From assembly GCF_000812565.1 (NCBI RefSeq), contig NZ_JTAM01000041.1, positions 1-64,000 of the forward strand: a stretch of DNA of 64,000 nt, written 5' to 3'. How positions within the stretch are numbered: the first letter of the stretch is position 1; every line of letters starts with the position of its first letter. A model generated the notes under the pieces. The model was given only the letters and a program-made list of their open reading frames with translations, made no database searches and was not told where the DNA came from. A program made the translations under genes and the position numbers. The stretch is from Flammeovirga sp. OC4 (GTDB taxonomy: Bacteria > Bacteroidota > Bacteroidia > Cytophagales > Flammeovirgaceae). Positions 8,206 through 16,514 of this stretch are shown here, in pieces.

Positions 8206-9507
8206 TTATGATTGCTCACTCATAGCCAAGCCATACTTATAGACATCTAAAGCTCTTTCTCTTGCCATTTTGTGATCCACCATAGGTTGTGGATAACCAA
8301 ATCCATCAAATTCAGGGACCCATTTTTTTATGTATTTAAAATCAGGGTCAAATTTCTTAGTTTGTGCAGTAGGATTAAATACTCTGAAATAAGGTGCTGC
8401 ATCACATCCAGTTCCTGCTGCCCACTGCCAATTGCCATTGTTAGAAGAGAGTTCAAAATCCAATAGCTTTTTTGCGAAGTAAGCTTCTCCCCATCTCCAA
8501 TCGATCAAAAGATGCTTACACAAGAAACTCGCTACAATCATTCTCACTCGATTATGCATGTAACCAGTTTGGTTTAATTCCCTCATGCCAGCATCAACAA
8601 TGGGGTAACCGGTTTGACCATTTTTCCATTTCTCAAAATCCTGCTCATTGTTTCTCCACTCGATATGTTCGTACTTTTTCTTAAAACTTAGATCGATTAC
8701 ATCAGGGAAATGATATAGGATTTGCATAAAGAATTCTCTCCAGATCAATTCCGAAAAGAAACTTGGATGATCTTGCACCTTATGCACTAACTCTCTAATA
8801 CTAACTGTCCCAAAACGAAGGTGAACTGACAAATTACTTGTTCCTTTTACTGAAGGAATATCTCTATCAGTATCGTATTTTTCTAAATGGTCTATTTTGT
8901 AATCCAAAACCTTGATTTTAGACCTTTCAAATCCAATATCTTCTAGGGTGGGAAATTTAAATTGCTGCTGAATTATATTTGATGTATTTAATTCAACCTT
9001 ATATTCTAAAGTTTTTGAGGAATCAAATTGTTTTAGCCACTGATTTTTAAAAGGAGTAAAAACAGTATAAGGTTTTCCATCCTTCTTCAATACCTCGTCT
9101 TTCGCATGAATGACTTGATCTTTAAAAAGGTGAAAAGGTATATTCTTTCTATTAAAGTAATCTCCTATTTCCTGATCTCTTTTGATCGCATAAGGTTCGT
9201 AGTCTTCATTGGTATAGATTCCTTTGATCTCAAATTCCTCCTCTAATTCCTTATATACTTCAAAAGGCTTCCCAATTTTTATCAAAAGATTAGTGTTTAA
9301 ACCTGCTAATTGAGCATTTATCTTTGACAATTGATCGTATATAAAAGTGATTCTAGCATCATCTCTATCTAATTCATTGATTATATCACCATCAAAAATA
9401 AACAGTAGCACTGTCGGTGCCTTATCGTTAAGAGCGTGACTCAAAGCCGCGTTATCAAATAGACGAAGATCTCTTCTATACCAAAAAATTGAAATCTCTT
9501 TTTTCAT
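8206..9507 (-). CDS. phrB: Deoxyribodipyrimidine photolyase (cryptochrome/photolyase family)
   Basis: A 433-residue flavoprotein that uses blue light to split UV-induced pyrimidine dimers. The N-terminal alpha/beta antenna domain begins IFWYRRDLRLFDNAAL. The C-terminal helical FAD domain contains SELIWREFF, PIVDAGMRELNQTGYMHNR, FLCKHLLIDWRWGE and a GNWQWAAGTGCDAAPYFR segment, all diagnostic for class I photolyase. There is no long C-terminal tail of the kind found in signalling cryptochromes, so repair is the likely role. It is monocistronic. Confidence 0.95.
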   Translation of the reverse strand: MKKEISIFWYRRDLRLFDNAALSHALNDKAPTVLLFIFDGDIINELDRDDARITFIYDQLSKINAQLAGLNTNLLIKIGKPFEVYKELEEEFEIKGIYTNEDYEPYAIKRDQEIGDYFNRKNIPFHLFKDQVIHAKDEVLKKDGKPYTVFTPFKNQWLKQFDSSKTLEYKVELNTSNIIQQQFKFPTLEDIGFERSKIKVLDYKIDHLEKYDTDRDIPSVKGTSNLSVHLRFGTVSIRELVHKVQDHPSFFSELIWREFFMQILYHFPDVIDLSFKKKYEHIEWRNNEQDFEKWKNGQTGYPIVDAGMRELNQTGYMHNRVRMIVASFLCKHLLIDWRWGEAYFAKKLLDFELSSNNGNWQWAAGTGCDAAPYFRVFNPTAQTKKFDPDFKYIKKWVPEFDGFGYPQPMVDHKMARERALDVYKYGLAMSEQS

Positions 9508-9565
9508 TATCGTTCTTATGTAGATTAAAGGTGTTTCAATCTAACTAAAGAAACGATCAATTGTT

Positions 9566-10060
9566 CTATTTTACCTTAAAGAAATCAAGGAAGTTGGCTA
9601 CTGCATTCTCATTATCCATCCCATTAATAGTATGTTCCCCTCCTAAGAAGTTCATTCCAAGGTAGGATGCCGAATGTTTGAAAGGGTGCCAGAAATCATC
9701 ACCTAGATTACCTCCATTAGAAGTAGTAATAACAGCCATATTTTTTCCTCTTAGCTGTCTCCCTAAATCTTTCTCAATTGTAATTAGATCGGTGATTCTA
9801 TCAAAAAACACCTTCGTCATTCCACTCATTGCATACCAATACACTGGCGTTGCGAAGACGATTGTATCATATTTTTCAATGATCTTTTTCATTAAGGGAA
9901 TAAAATCATCTTCTGTATACTGATGCTCATAATCATAATGCCCAATCTTATACTCCAATAGATTTATGAGCTCAAACTCTCCTTCTTTTTGAAGTCGTTG
10001 TGCTAGTTTTAAAGTATTACTTTCATTTCTAGCACTACCGACTAATATTACTGACTTCAT
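9566..10060 (-). CDS. Flavodoxin-like NAD(P)H-dependent oxidoreductase
   Basis: A 164-residue FMN-binding protein of the NADPH:FMN reductase/flavodoxin-like group. The N-terminal ILVGSARNESNTLKLAQ is the phosphate-binding loop, and ATPVYWYAMSGMTKVFFDR is the typical isoalloxazine-binding segment. It probably reduces quinones, nitroaromatics or azo compounds. It starts 3 nt after the HxlR regulator ends, so the two form an operon, the usual arrangement for HxlR-controlled reductases. Confidence 0.85.
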   Translation of the reverse strand: MKSVILVGSARNESNTLKLAQRLQKEGEFELINLLEYKIGHYDYEHQYTEDDFIPLMKKIIEKYDTIVFATPVYWYAMSGMTKVFFDRITDLITIEKDLGRQLRGKNMAVITTSNGGNLGDDFWHPFKHSASYLGMNFLGGEHTINGMDNENAVANFLDFFKVK

Positions 10061-10063
10061 CTA

Positions 10064-10426
10064 TTATAATGTTACGATTCTACACTGCTCAAAACCTATT
10101 TCATTTCCATAGGTTTCCATCGTCCAATCGCTCAGTGCTTTTAAGACAGGCAATAAAGCTTTTCCTTTTTCCGAAAGAGAATACTCCACTCTTGGTGGTA
10201 TTTCTGGGAACTTCTGACGGATAATTAAACCATCTTCTTCTAATTCTTTCAGTTGTTCTGTCAAAACCTTCTTAGAGATGGTTGGTGTAAACATGAGTAA
10301 TTTCCCAAAACGTAAACTACCATTTGCCAATAAGTACATAATTATTGGTTTCCACTTCCCTCCTATGATATTCATTGCATGTACCAATGAGCACAAATTG
10401 GGGTTATCTATTACTTTTCTTCCCAT
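10064..10426 (-). CDS. HxlR-family winged-helix regulator
   Basis: A 120-residue DNA-binding protein. It shows the family core C-S-L-V-H-A-M-N-I-I-GGKWKPIIMYLL, LRFGKLLMFTPTISKKVLTEQLKELE (recognition region) and PPRVEYSLSEKGKALLPVL (wing). The Cys near residue 12 is in the position used for electrophile or redox sensing in YodB/HypR-like members (family knowledge). Its neighbours on both sides are quinone-type reductases and a peroxiredoxin, which fits a thiol-reactive stress regulon. Confidence 0.9.
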   Translation of the reverse strand: MGRKVIDNPNLCSLVHAMNIIGGKWKPIIMYLLANGSLRFGKLLMFTPTISKKVLTEQLKELEEDGLIIRQKFPEIPPRVEYSLSEKGKALLPVLKALSDWTMETYGNEIGFEQCRIVTL

Positions 10427-10469
10427 AAGTCACCTTTTTGTAACCACTATTTTTTCAGTTATCGAACCT

Positions 10470-10499
10470 ATTAGTTTCTTTTCTAAACTAATGTTAGTT
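10470..10499. promoter_or_regulatory. Overlapping inverted repeats in the HxlR/MdaB divergent spacer
   Basis: ATTAGTTT (10470-10477) and AAACTAAT (10485-10492) form an 8-bp inverted repeat with a 7-nt spacer. AACTAATGTTAGTT (10486-10499) is a second, overlapping palindrome sharing the same half-site. The position between two divergent redox genes makes this the obvious operator candidate for the HxlR protein. Confidence 0.55.
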
Positions 10500-10510
10500 C
10501 CTTTACGAAA

Positions 10511-10518
10511 CAAATATA
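10511..10518 (-). promoter_or_regulatory. Predicted -7 element for the hxlR operon
   Basis: TATATTTG on the minus strand, an exact TAnnTTTG match, about 85 nt before the hxlR start. The inverted repeats at 10470-10499 would lie just downstream of the transcription start, a position that would block elongation when occupied. No well-spaced -33 TTTG was found. Confidence 0.4.
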
Positions 10519-10536
10519 ACACAAATCGAAACAAAC

Positions 10537-11130
10537 ATGAAAAAAATATTAATTATTAACGGTCATCAGTACTATCCATTTGCGGAAGGAAAACTAAATA
10601 ACACATTAATCCAGAAGGCATCTTCTTGGTTGGAAGAAGCTGATTTTGAGATCAAATACACTTCTTCTGAAAAAGAATACGACGTAGAAGAAGAGATGGA
10701 GAAGTTCCTTTGGGCAGACGTAGTATTCCTTCAAACTCCATTAAACTGGATGGGCATCACTTGGAGCTTCAAAAAATACATGGATGATGTGTTTACCGCA
10801 GGTATGATGGGTAAGATGTCACAGGGCGATGGTAGAACTGCTGAAAACCCGAAACAAAACTATGGTTTAGGTGGTTTGTTAAAAGGAAAATATATGATCT
10901 CTGTTACTGCAAATGCCCCTAAGGAAGCATTCAACAATCCTGACGAAAAATTCTTTAACGGCATCAGTGAGGATGACTTAATGTTACCAATGCACCTAAA
11001 CTTTAAATGGTTTGGTTTGGAACCTTTAGAAACATTTTTCGCTTATGACGTTATGAAAAACCCTGAAGTGGAAAATGATTTTATCCGTTTTGAAAAACAC
11101 ATTAAAGAAGAATTAATCCAAAAAGCTTAA
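10537..11130 (+). CDS. MdaB-like NAD(P)H quinone reductase
   Basis: A 197-residue flavodoxin-fold protein of the MdaB/KefF-like NAD(P)H dehydrogenase (quinone) group. It shows ILIINGHQYYPFAEGKLN at the N-terminus and VVFLQTPLNWMGITWSFKKYMD as the flavin- and quinone-binding region, with MSVTANAPKEAF-like loops beyond. It probably makes two-electron reductions of quinones, avoiding radical formation. It is divergent from hxlR (110 nt) and 2 nt before the peroxiredoxin gene, so reductase and peroxiredoxin are co-expressed. Confidence 0.88.
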   Translation: MKKILIINGHQYYPFAEGKLNNTLIQKASSWLEEADFEIKYTSSEKEYDVEEEMEKFLWADVVFLQTPLNWMGITWSFKKYMDDVFTAGMMGKMSQGDGRTAENPKQNYGLGGLLKGKYMISVTANAPKEAFNNPDEKFFNGISEDDLMLPMHLNFKWFGLEPLETFFAYDVMKNPEVENDFIRFEKHIKEELIQKA

Positions 11131-11132
11131 TT

Positions 11133-11780
11133 ATGGAATTACAAGAATCACTAAGTAGACTCAAAGAAAAAATCGAGGGTGGAATGCCAGCCGAATTCGT
11201 AGAAATCATGCACCAAGCCACTCGTGACCTTGAAGCATCAGGAATCGGCGAAGGGATTTTAAAAGCAGGAGATAAGGCTCCTTCATTCTCTTTACCAAAT
11301 CACAAAGGAGAACTTGTATCAAGTGAAGAACTCTTGAAAAAAGGACCTTTGGTAATCACTTTCTACAGAGGGGTATGGTGTCCTTACTGTAATACAGACT
11401 TGGCTTTCCTCAAAAGATACAAAGCACAGTTTGATGAAATGGGCGTGAATATGGTCAGTATCTCACCACAAACAGTTGAAAACAACTTAAAGATTGTTGA
11501 ACAACAACGATTGAATTTTGATCTACTAAGGGATGCGGAAAATACTATAGCTGCTCAATTCGGATTGAAATGGGAAATGGTCGATCCGTTAAAGTCATTA
11601 TACAATGACAAGTTCAATATCAAATTGAATGAATACAACGGTGATGATTCTTGGACACTTCCTGTTCCAGCAAGATTTATTATCGATACAGACGGTACAA
11701 TCAGATATGCTGAATATTCAGTTGATTACACCAAACGTCCAAACCCGGATGTACTAGTCAGTGAATTACAAGCAGTATAA
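11133..11780 (+). CDS. AhpC/TSA-type peroxiredoxin
   Basis: A 215-residue thioredoxin-fold peroxidase. An N-terminal helical extension (1-45) precedes KAGDKAPSFSLPNHKGE and the active-site segment TFYRGVWCPYCNTDL, with Cys83 as presumed peroxidatic and Cys86 as a CxxC partner. WCPYC makes it look like the Bcp/PrxQ-like or 'peroxiredoxin-like' subgroup rather than classic AhpC. It reduces hydroperoxides in the cytosol. Translationally close (2 nt) to the quinone reductase, and the last gene of that operon. Confidence 0.88.
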   Translation: MELQESLSRLKEKIEGGMPAEFVEIMHQATRDLEASGIGEGILKAGDKAPSFSLPNHKGELVSSEELLKKGPLVITFYRGVWCPYCNTDLAFLKRYKAQFDEMGVNMVSISPQTVENNLKIVEQQRLNFDLLRDAENTIAAQFGLKWEMVDPLKSLYNDKFNIKLNEYNGDDSWTLPVPARFIIDTDGTIRYAEYSVDYTKRPNPDVLVSELQAV

Positions 11781-11841
11781 TTAGAGGTAGAATAAAGAGG
11801 AAAAGAAATTTTTCTGATTCGGATCTAATAACACATATATA

Positions 11842-11880
11842 CTCCAATTACTTATCAATGGTAATTGGAGTTTTTTATTT
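11842..11880 (+). terminator. Intrinsic terminator of the mdaB-peroxiredoxin operon
   Basis: Perfect 10-bp stem CTCCAATTAC / GTAATTGGAG, 9-nt loop, then TTTTTT. It abuts the convergent GNAT gene. Confidence 0.9.
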
Positions 11881-11881
11881 T

Positions 11882-12289
11882 CTAATGTTCTTTCCCTTCA
11901 TAAATCCACATAGGTGTAGTATTTCCAGCTTTTTCAAAGCCCATTTTTTCGTAAAATCGAACTGCATTACCATCAGAAGTAAGCATCTGCATATGGAAAT
12001 CTTTATATTTTTTGAACATTACTTCCATTATCATTTTTCCAATCCCCTGCCCTTGATATTCGGGATGTACTAATAGATGAGGATAATAAACCACTAAGTA
12101 TCCGTCAGATATTGCATTCCCGATACCTACCAATTTCCCGCCTTCCCAAGCGGAAATTAAAGTATGGGAATTGGTCAAGGCCTTGTAAAGCAAATCAGAT
12201 TTATCTGCAGAACTCCATTTATTGGCTTTATATAATTCGATGATTTGTTCTTGAGGTATTGTTCTCGTTTCCGATATCGTTATGTTCAT
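11882..12289 (-). CDS. GNAT-family N-acetyltransferase
   Basis: A 135-residue acetyl-CoA-dependent acetyltransferase. Motif A is VHPEYQGQGIGKMIMEVMF (Q/RxxGxG/A acetyl-CoA loop) and motif B is GNAVRFYEKMGFEKAG. The substrate (amine of a small molecule or protein) is not predictable. Monocistronic, convergent with the peroxiredoxin operon. Confidence 0.88.
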   Translation of the reverse strand: MNITISETRTIPQEQIIELYKANKWSSADKSDLLYKALTNSHTLISAWEGGKLVGIGNAISDGYLVVYYPHLLVHPEYQGQGIGKMIMEVMFKKYKDFHMQMLTSDGNAVRFYEKMGFEKAGNTTPMWIYEGKEH

Positions 12290-12370
12290 TAGAATACACC
12301 CTTAAATGATTAAATATATTTGAACCTAAATGTACAAATGTTTGTGATTAAATTATCATCAACCCTCAGG

Positions 12371-13336
12371 TCACACTTCACCTTTCTCCTCCAAAATAGG
12401 TATTTCTCCTTTTGTCCAATTGGGCAAATAAAATTTCAAACCTGTCTTCTTTTCAATTCCCACCAGTTTATTTCTCAGTTCTATGGATCTTAAACCTATT
12501 GCTTTTCTATTTTTATTGATTTGCTGTAATGTTTGCTTAGAAGGTGGATTGACATAACCAAAAGCAATACTAGATGAATCACGTAAAACTGCATTTTTCC
12601 AATCTTCAATCAAAGCCATTTCATAGGGTGAAATTTGTCCTTTTCTCAATGATTCGTACAAATAAGGTTTAAGATCAGGAAATAATGTATCACGTTTTAC
12701 ATAATCATACGTTAAAGAATTGTGATGAGAAATGACAGTGGATCCCCAGTAATTATTACCAATTAATTGTTCACCTGGGTAGCCTTTAGAAAGGATAACC
12801 TGCTTCATTGTCTTCATTTGCAATTCACTATGAGGAGCAAATATTGAGTCCATAAACTTTTCTTGTGCTTTATCTCCCCATTTTAGGAAGGCTCTAAATG
12901 CTTTCCTTTGGTCTTTTTTAAAAAGGCCATGGACTGTTTTTCTCGTGTCGATATCCAGAGAAGAAATATATTGATGGTGTAATTGTGGTGCTTGTTGCTT
13001 TAAATTAGAATATTCTTCAGCAGAAAAGAGGTCTTTTAGCTTGTCCTTTTGAAAACTTTTCAATTCCCATCCCTTACTTAAACATTCTGTCACTAATTGT
13101 ACAGCTTGTTCTTTTCTTTTTAAGAATAAAGATAGATCAGTCGCAATTTTCAAGTCTCTCTTAAAAATATAATCATACTGATCGAACAGCTTAACATATT
13201 CATCCAATGCCAAATCATACTGTTCATCAACTATCATTTCTTCAATATGAATGATTTGTTGATGATAATTCCGATAATCTGAAGTATCGGAATAAGGATA
13301 TAAAGAGAAAATCAATGAAAGAATTAAAGTGCTCAT
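12371..13336 (-). CDS. DUF6624-like protein, possibly exported
   Basis: A 321-residue protein with a short hydrophobic N-terminus (2-14) that may be a weak signal peptide. The C-terminal half carries the pattern I associate with DUF6624: SKGYPGEQLIGNNYWGS, then ISHHNS, then LRKGQISPYEMALIEDW, and NRKAIGLRSIELR near residue 275. The N-terminal half resembles a helical repeat (YDLALDEYVKLFDQYDY, and LSKGWELKSFQKDKLKDLFS, the recurring 'W-x-x-L-x-x-D-x-x-x-x-L' type). The function of the family is unknown. It is a lone gene. Confidence 0.7.
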   Translation of the reverse strand: MSTLILSLIFSLYPYSDTSDYRNYHQQIIHIEEMIVDEQYDLALDEYVKLFDQYDYIFKRDLKIATDLSLFLKRKEQAVQLVTECLSKGWELKSFQKDKLKDLFSAEEYSNLKQQAPQLHHQYISSLDIDTRKTVHGLFKKDQRKAFRAFLKWGDKAQEKFMDSIFAPHSELQMKTMKQVILSKGYPGEQLIGNNYWGSTVISHHNSLTYDYVKRDTLFPDLKPYLYESLRKGQISPYEMALIEDWKNAVLRDSSSIAFGYVNPPSKQTLQQINKNRKAIGLRSIELRNKLVGIEKKTGLKFYLPNWTKGEIPILEEKGEV

Positions 13337-13393
13337 AATATAAAGTTTTGATGCCTAATAGTATGGACACATTATTTTGTGAAAATGAAAAAA

Positions 13394-13939
13394 CTAAATC
13401 TTCATTCCATCACTTTTCAATAAACTAAACACTTCAAGATTAGCAAATTGTCCATCAATCATAACAATGCTTTCTCTTTCTAATCCTTCATATTTAAAAC
13501 CAATTTTCTGAGGGATTCTTTTACTTGGATAATTTTCCTCTGCACATTTGATCACAATTCTATTCATTTTCCATTCCTCAAAAGCCATTTTACACATTTG
13601 TCTAACTGCGTCTGTCATAATTCCCCTTCCTTGGTAATCTTGAGAAATCCAATAGCCTATTTCCGTTGATTTATTGACTCTACTAATATCTTTAAAACTT
13701 ATCAATCCAATCAACTCACTTCCCAACATAATGGAATAAACTTTAGTGGTATTTTTCTCAGCTTCTTCAATCATTGAAGCCACAAACTTACGTGTGTCTT
13801 CAATCTTATGAGTATACTGTACAAATGGGAGCCATTTTCCAATATAATCCCTTTGCTGATCTAAAATTGAAAAAATAGGTTTTGAATCCCCCATCTCTAA
13901 AGGTTTCAATTCTATTTGCGGGTTAACTTTAATATTCAT
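13394..13939 (-). CDS. RimJ/RimL-type GNAT acetyltransferase
   Basis: A 181-residue acetyltransferase of the ribosomal-protein-alanine N-acetyltransferase type. The N-terminal LKPLEMGDSKPIFSILDQQR, central GYWISQDYQGRGIMTDAVRQM (acetyl-CoA loop) and RIVIKCAEENYPSKRIPQKIGFKYEG are all typical. The target could be a protein N-terminus or a small molecule. Monocistronic. Confidence 0.88.
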   Translation of the reverse strand: MNIKVNPQIELKPLEMGDSKPIFSILDQQRDYIGKWLPFVQYTHKIEDTRKFVASMIEEAEKNTTKVYSIMLGSELIGLISFKDISRVNKSTEIGYWISQDYQGRGIMTDAVRQMCKMAFEEWKMNRIVIKCAEENYPSKRIPQKIGFKYEGLERESIVMIDGQFANLEVFSLLKSDGMKI

Positions 13940-14291
13940 TGATGGTAGTATCTATATTTCGATGTGGTACTTAGGTTTCAAGTATTCTATATCACATCTT
14001 AAGATAAACAATATCCAATTGAGCCCAACTATGCAAACCTCATTTTTAAAATAATAATTGCGAATTTGTAACTAAACACTAAATTTGTTTATGTGCTAGG
14101 TCCATAATTGTTTATCAGACGCTCTTTATTATTTTTTATGAGCTTCATGATAAAACAACTTTATAATTATACTATTCTAAGTTTCAAAATCATCATCACA
14201 TAATTATAATAAGTAATTTTGACATAGCACAAATAGTACATTTTTCTACTATTCAATCTTTTGATAATTATTCTTTAATATATACTGACCA
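13940..14291 (+). promoter_or_regulatory. Leader region of the stressosome operon with a predicted promoter
   Basis: TTG (14058-14060), 19 nt, then TAAATTTG (14080-14087, exact TAnnTTTG) gives a start near 14094 and an untranslated leader of about 200 nt before rsbR. The remainder is AT-rich and shows no gene or strong hairpin. The promoter call is tentative. Confidence 0.35.
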
Positions 14292-15179
14292 ATGGAAGTG
14301 ATATCTAGAACTGCTACCCAACTTTGTGATCTATACGAAATCACCAAAGAAGACATTGAAGCTGTACATGAATTTAAGCCTGTAGCCATTGATAAAATTC
14401 CAGAAATGGTAGACTCATGGTATAGTTGGCTGAAAACTACGGCTGAATTTCAAGAGTACTTTGCCGATCCATCAACTTTGCATCGAGTTCAAAAACTTCA
14501 GTTGAGCTTTTGGGAAGAATTTTTTGATGCAAACATCAATGACCAATATGTCTCAAGCCGAAAAAGTGTTGGAGAAGTACATGCTAGAATTGGATTATCA
14601 CAAGAAATATACCTAGCAGGTGTAGATCATTTTCTAAGTTTATTTATTGAAATTCTTTTGGCTCAAGATTGGGACAATGCAAAAATTAATAAAACAAGAA
14701 GAGCTTTAAATAAAATAGCTCACTTGGATATGACTATCATTGTACAAAGTTATGAGCATGTGGTCAACCAAAAAATTACGGCCCAAAGTAAAACTTTAAT
14801 GGCCATGTCTACTCCTGTCACCCAACTTTGGGATGGACTATTACTTTTACCTGTAGTAGGACTTATTGATTCAAGAAGGGCACAAGATATTATGGATAAT
14901 ACCTTAAATCACATTTCACAACATCATGCACAAAGCTTTATTTTAGATATTTCTGGTGTGGCTGTAGTGGATACCGCAGTAGCAAATCACCTGATCAAGA
15001 TTACAAAAGCGACCAAACTTATGGGGTGTGAATGTATTATCTCTGGGCTATCGCCGGCTGTTGCTCAAACCATTGTTGAACTTGGAATTGATGTAGGAAC
15101 CATTAGAACGACGGCCAATTTAAAAGCAGCGATAGGAATTGCTTTTCAAAAATTGAATATGAAAATTGTTAAACAATAG
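14292..15179 (+). CDS. rsbR: Globin-coupled RsbR stressosome sensor
   Basis: A 295-residue protein with an N-terminal protoglobin-type sensor (about 10-160) and a C-terminal STAS domain (about 175-290). The globin part carries KSVGEVHARIGLSQEIYLAG, where His97 fits the proximal haem ligand of HemAT-like sensors. The STAS part keeps both threonines phosphorylated in Bacillus RsbRA: Thr228 in VVDTAVANH and Thr260 in SPAVAQTIVELGID. It should build the stressosome shell with RsbS and sense oxygen or another haem ligand. First gene of a six-gene operon. Confidence 0.9.
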   Translation: MEVISRTATQLCDLYEITKEDIEAVHEFKPVAIDKIPEMVDSWYSWLKTTAEFQEYFADPSTLHRVQKLQLSFWEEFFDANINDQYVSSRKSVGEVHARIGLSQEIYLAGVDHFLSLFIEILLAQDWDNAKINKTRRALNKIAHLDMTIIVQSYEHVVNQKITAQSKTLMAMSTPVTQLWDGLLLLPVVGLIDSRRAQDIMDNTLNHISQHHAQSFILDISGVAVVDTAVANHLIKITKATKLMGCECIISGLSPAVAQTIVELGIDVGTIRTTANLKAAIGIAFQKLNMKIVKQ

Positions 15180-15184
15180 CTTCC

Positions 15185-15556
15185 ATGAGTAATTGGGTAA
15201 AATCTGGAATTCCAATTCAGTTACATAGTCAATGTGTGATTGCATCGTTCCAATTGGACCTCCAAAAGGACTTATTAAAATTATTTCAGCAAGAATTATT
15301 GGATGAGATTGTAAAACACAATCACATCAAAGGTATAATATTCGATTTATCAGGATTGGATATTATTGACTTGATGGATTTTGAACATCTCCGCTCTATC
15401 ATTAATATGATTAAATTAACGGGATACGATACTGTAATCTCAGGTTTAAGGCCTACTGTCGTTTCCTCCTTGATCATGATGGATGCAGACATTGACAATC
15501 TTTTGTCTGCCATCAGTTTGGATGAAGCAGTGGTTATTTTAGATACTAAAAAATGA
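15185..15556 (+). CDS. rsbS: RsbS-like stressosome STAS protein with altered phosphosite
   Basis: A 123-residue single STAS domain between rsbR and rsbT, as expected for RsbS, the scaffold that holds RsbT. IPIQLHSQCVIASFQLDL and the SGLRPTVVSSL segment align well with Bacillus RsbS. The key difference is at the serine that RsbT phosphorylates (IDSF in Bacillus): here it reads IIDLMDFEHL, so Leu63 replaces the Ser. Either phosphorylation is moved to another residue or this RsbS is a non-switching scaffold. The stop overlaps the rsbT start (ATGA). Confidence 0.85.
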   Translation: MSNWVKSGIPIQLHSQCVIASFQLDLQKDLLKLFQQELLDEIVKHNHIKGIIFDLSGLDIIDLMDFEHLRSIINMIKLTGYDTVISGLRPTVVSSLIMMDADIDNLLSAISLDEAVVILDTKK

Positions 15557-15942
15557 CAATTAGTATTAGATCAGAAAACGATGTGCACTATGCTCAACAT
15601 GAAGGTGTTGAATATGCAAAAAGTATAGGAATGGAAACTTTAGACACTACTAAAGTTTCAATCATAATATCTGAGCTAGCTCATAATATTATAAAGTATG
15701 CACGAAAGGGTTTTATTCGTTTTTCTAAAGTAACAAATGAAATTAATACTGGAATTTTAATTGAAGCAATAGATAATGGCCCTGCAATTCACGATATTGA
15801 GAAGGCACTGAAAGATAATTACTCAACGGGTGGTTCATTAGGTTTAGGTCTACCAGGAATCAAAAGAATTTCTGATGACCTGATTATTCATTCATCAAAA
15901 GAAAAAGGAACACATATCAAAGTAACATATTGGAAAAAATAA
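15553..15942 (+). CDS. rsbT: RsbT serine/threonine kinase (switch kinase)
   Basis: A 129-residue GHKL-type kinase with all boxes present: N box SELAHNIIKYA (Asn45), G1 EAIDNGPA (Asp74), G2 GGSLGLGLPGIKRISD (from Gly93). In Bacillus it phosphorylates RsbR and RsbS, leaves the stressosome and activates the RsbU phosphatase. Overlaps rsbS by 4 nt and the next gene by 13 nt, indicating tight translational coupling. Confidence 0.92.
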   Translation: MTISIRSENDVHYAQHEGVEYAKSIGMETLDTTKVSIIISELAHNIIKYARKGFIRFSKVTNEINTGILIEAIDNGPAIHDIEKALKDNYSTGGSLGLGLPGIKRISDDLIIHSSKEKGTHIKVTYWKK

Positions 15943-16514
15943 ATATTGATATTGGAGGTTATACAAGACCGTTTGTTGGTGAGCATAAAAATGGGGATGC
16001 TATTTTTATTCATCAAAAAGAAGATTTCTGTTTTTTTGCAATAATAGATGGAATTGGTCATGGTCAACCTGCATTTGAAATTTCTTCAAAAATAAAGGAA
16101 TTTCTCACTCGAAATATCAGTATCAACATTTCCAAAGTGATACAAGATACTCATCAATATATGTTAGGTTGTGAGGGTGCTGCATTAGGAATTGGCGTTA
16201 TTGATCATCATTACCTTTACTTTGGTAGTTTAGGTAATATTTCCTGTAAGATACTCAATACAGAAAATGTTGAACTACTGTCTACTGATGGGTTGTTGGG
16301 TGTACGTGGAAGAACAGTAAAAGTAAGTCATAAAGTACTACAAGATAAAGACCTCATACTCTTGCACAGTGATGGTTTGGACTCCTCCTTTACTAATCAT
16401 CAGTTTAAAAATTATCATTTATTCTCAAGTGAAATTTTGGCTAAAAAAATTATTAAGCAATGGGGATCAATGTTTGATGATGCTTCTCTTATTGCCGTAA
16501 AAATTAAGAAATGA
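15930..16514 (+). CDS. rsbX: RsbX-like PP2C phosphatase
   Basis: A 194-residue SpoIIE/PP2C-type phosphatase. Metal-binding motifs are visible: GDAIFI (Asp23), AIIDGIGHG (Asp40-Gly41) and LLHSDGLDSSF near the end. RsbX resets the stressosome by removing phosphate from RsbR and RsbS. Position directly after RsbT matches RsbRSTX modules in other phyla. Overlaps rsbT by 13 nt and the following gene by 4 nt. Confidence 0.85.
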   Translation: MEKINIDIGGYTRPFVGEHKNGDAIFIHQKEDFCFFAIIDGIGHGQPAFEISSKIKEFLTRNISINISKVIQDTHQYMLGCEGAALGIGVIDHHYLYFGSLGNISCKILNTENVELLSTDGLLGVRGRTVKVSHKVLQDKDLILLHSDGLDSSFTNHQFKNYHLFSSEILAKKIIKQWGSMFDDASLIAVKIKK

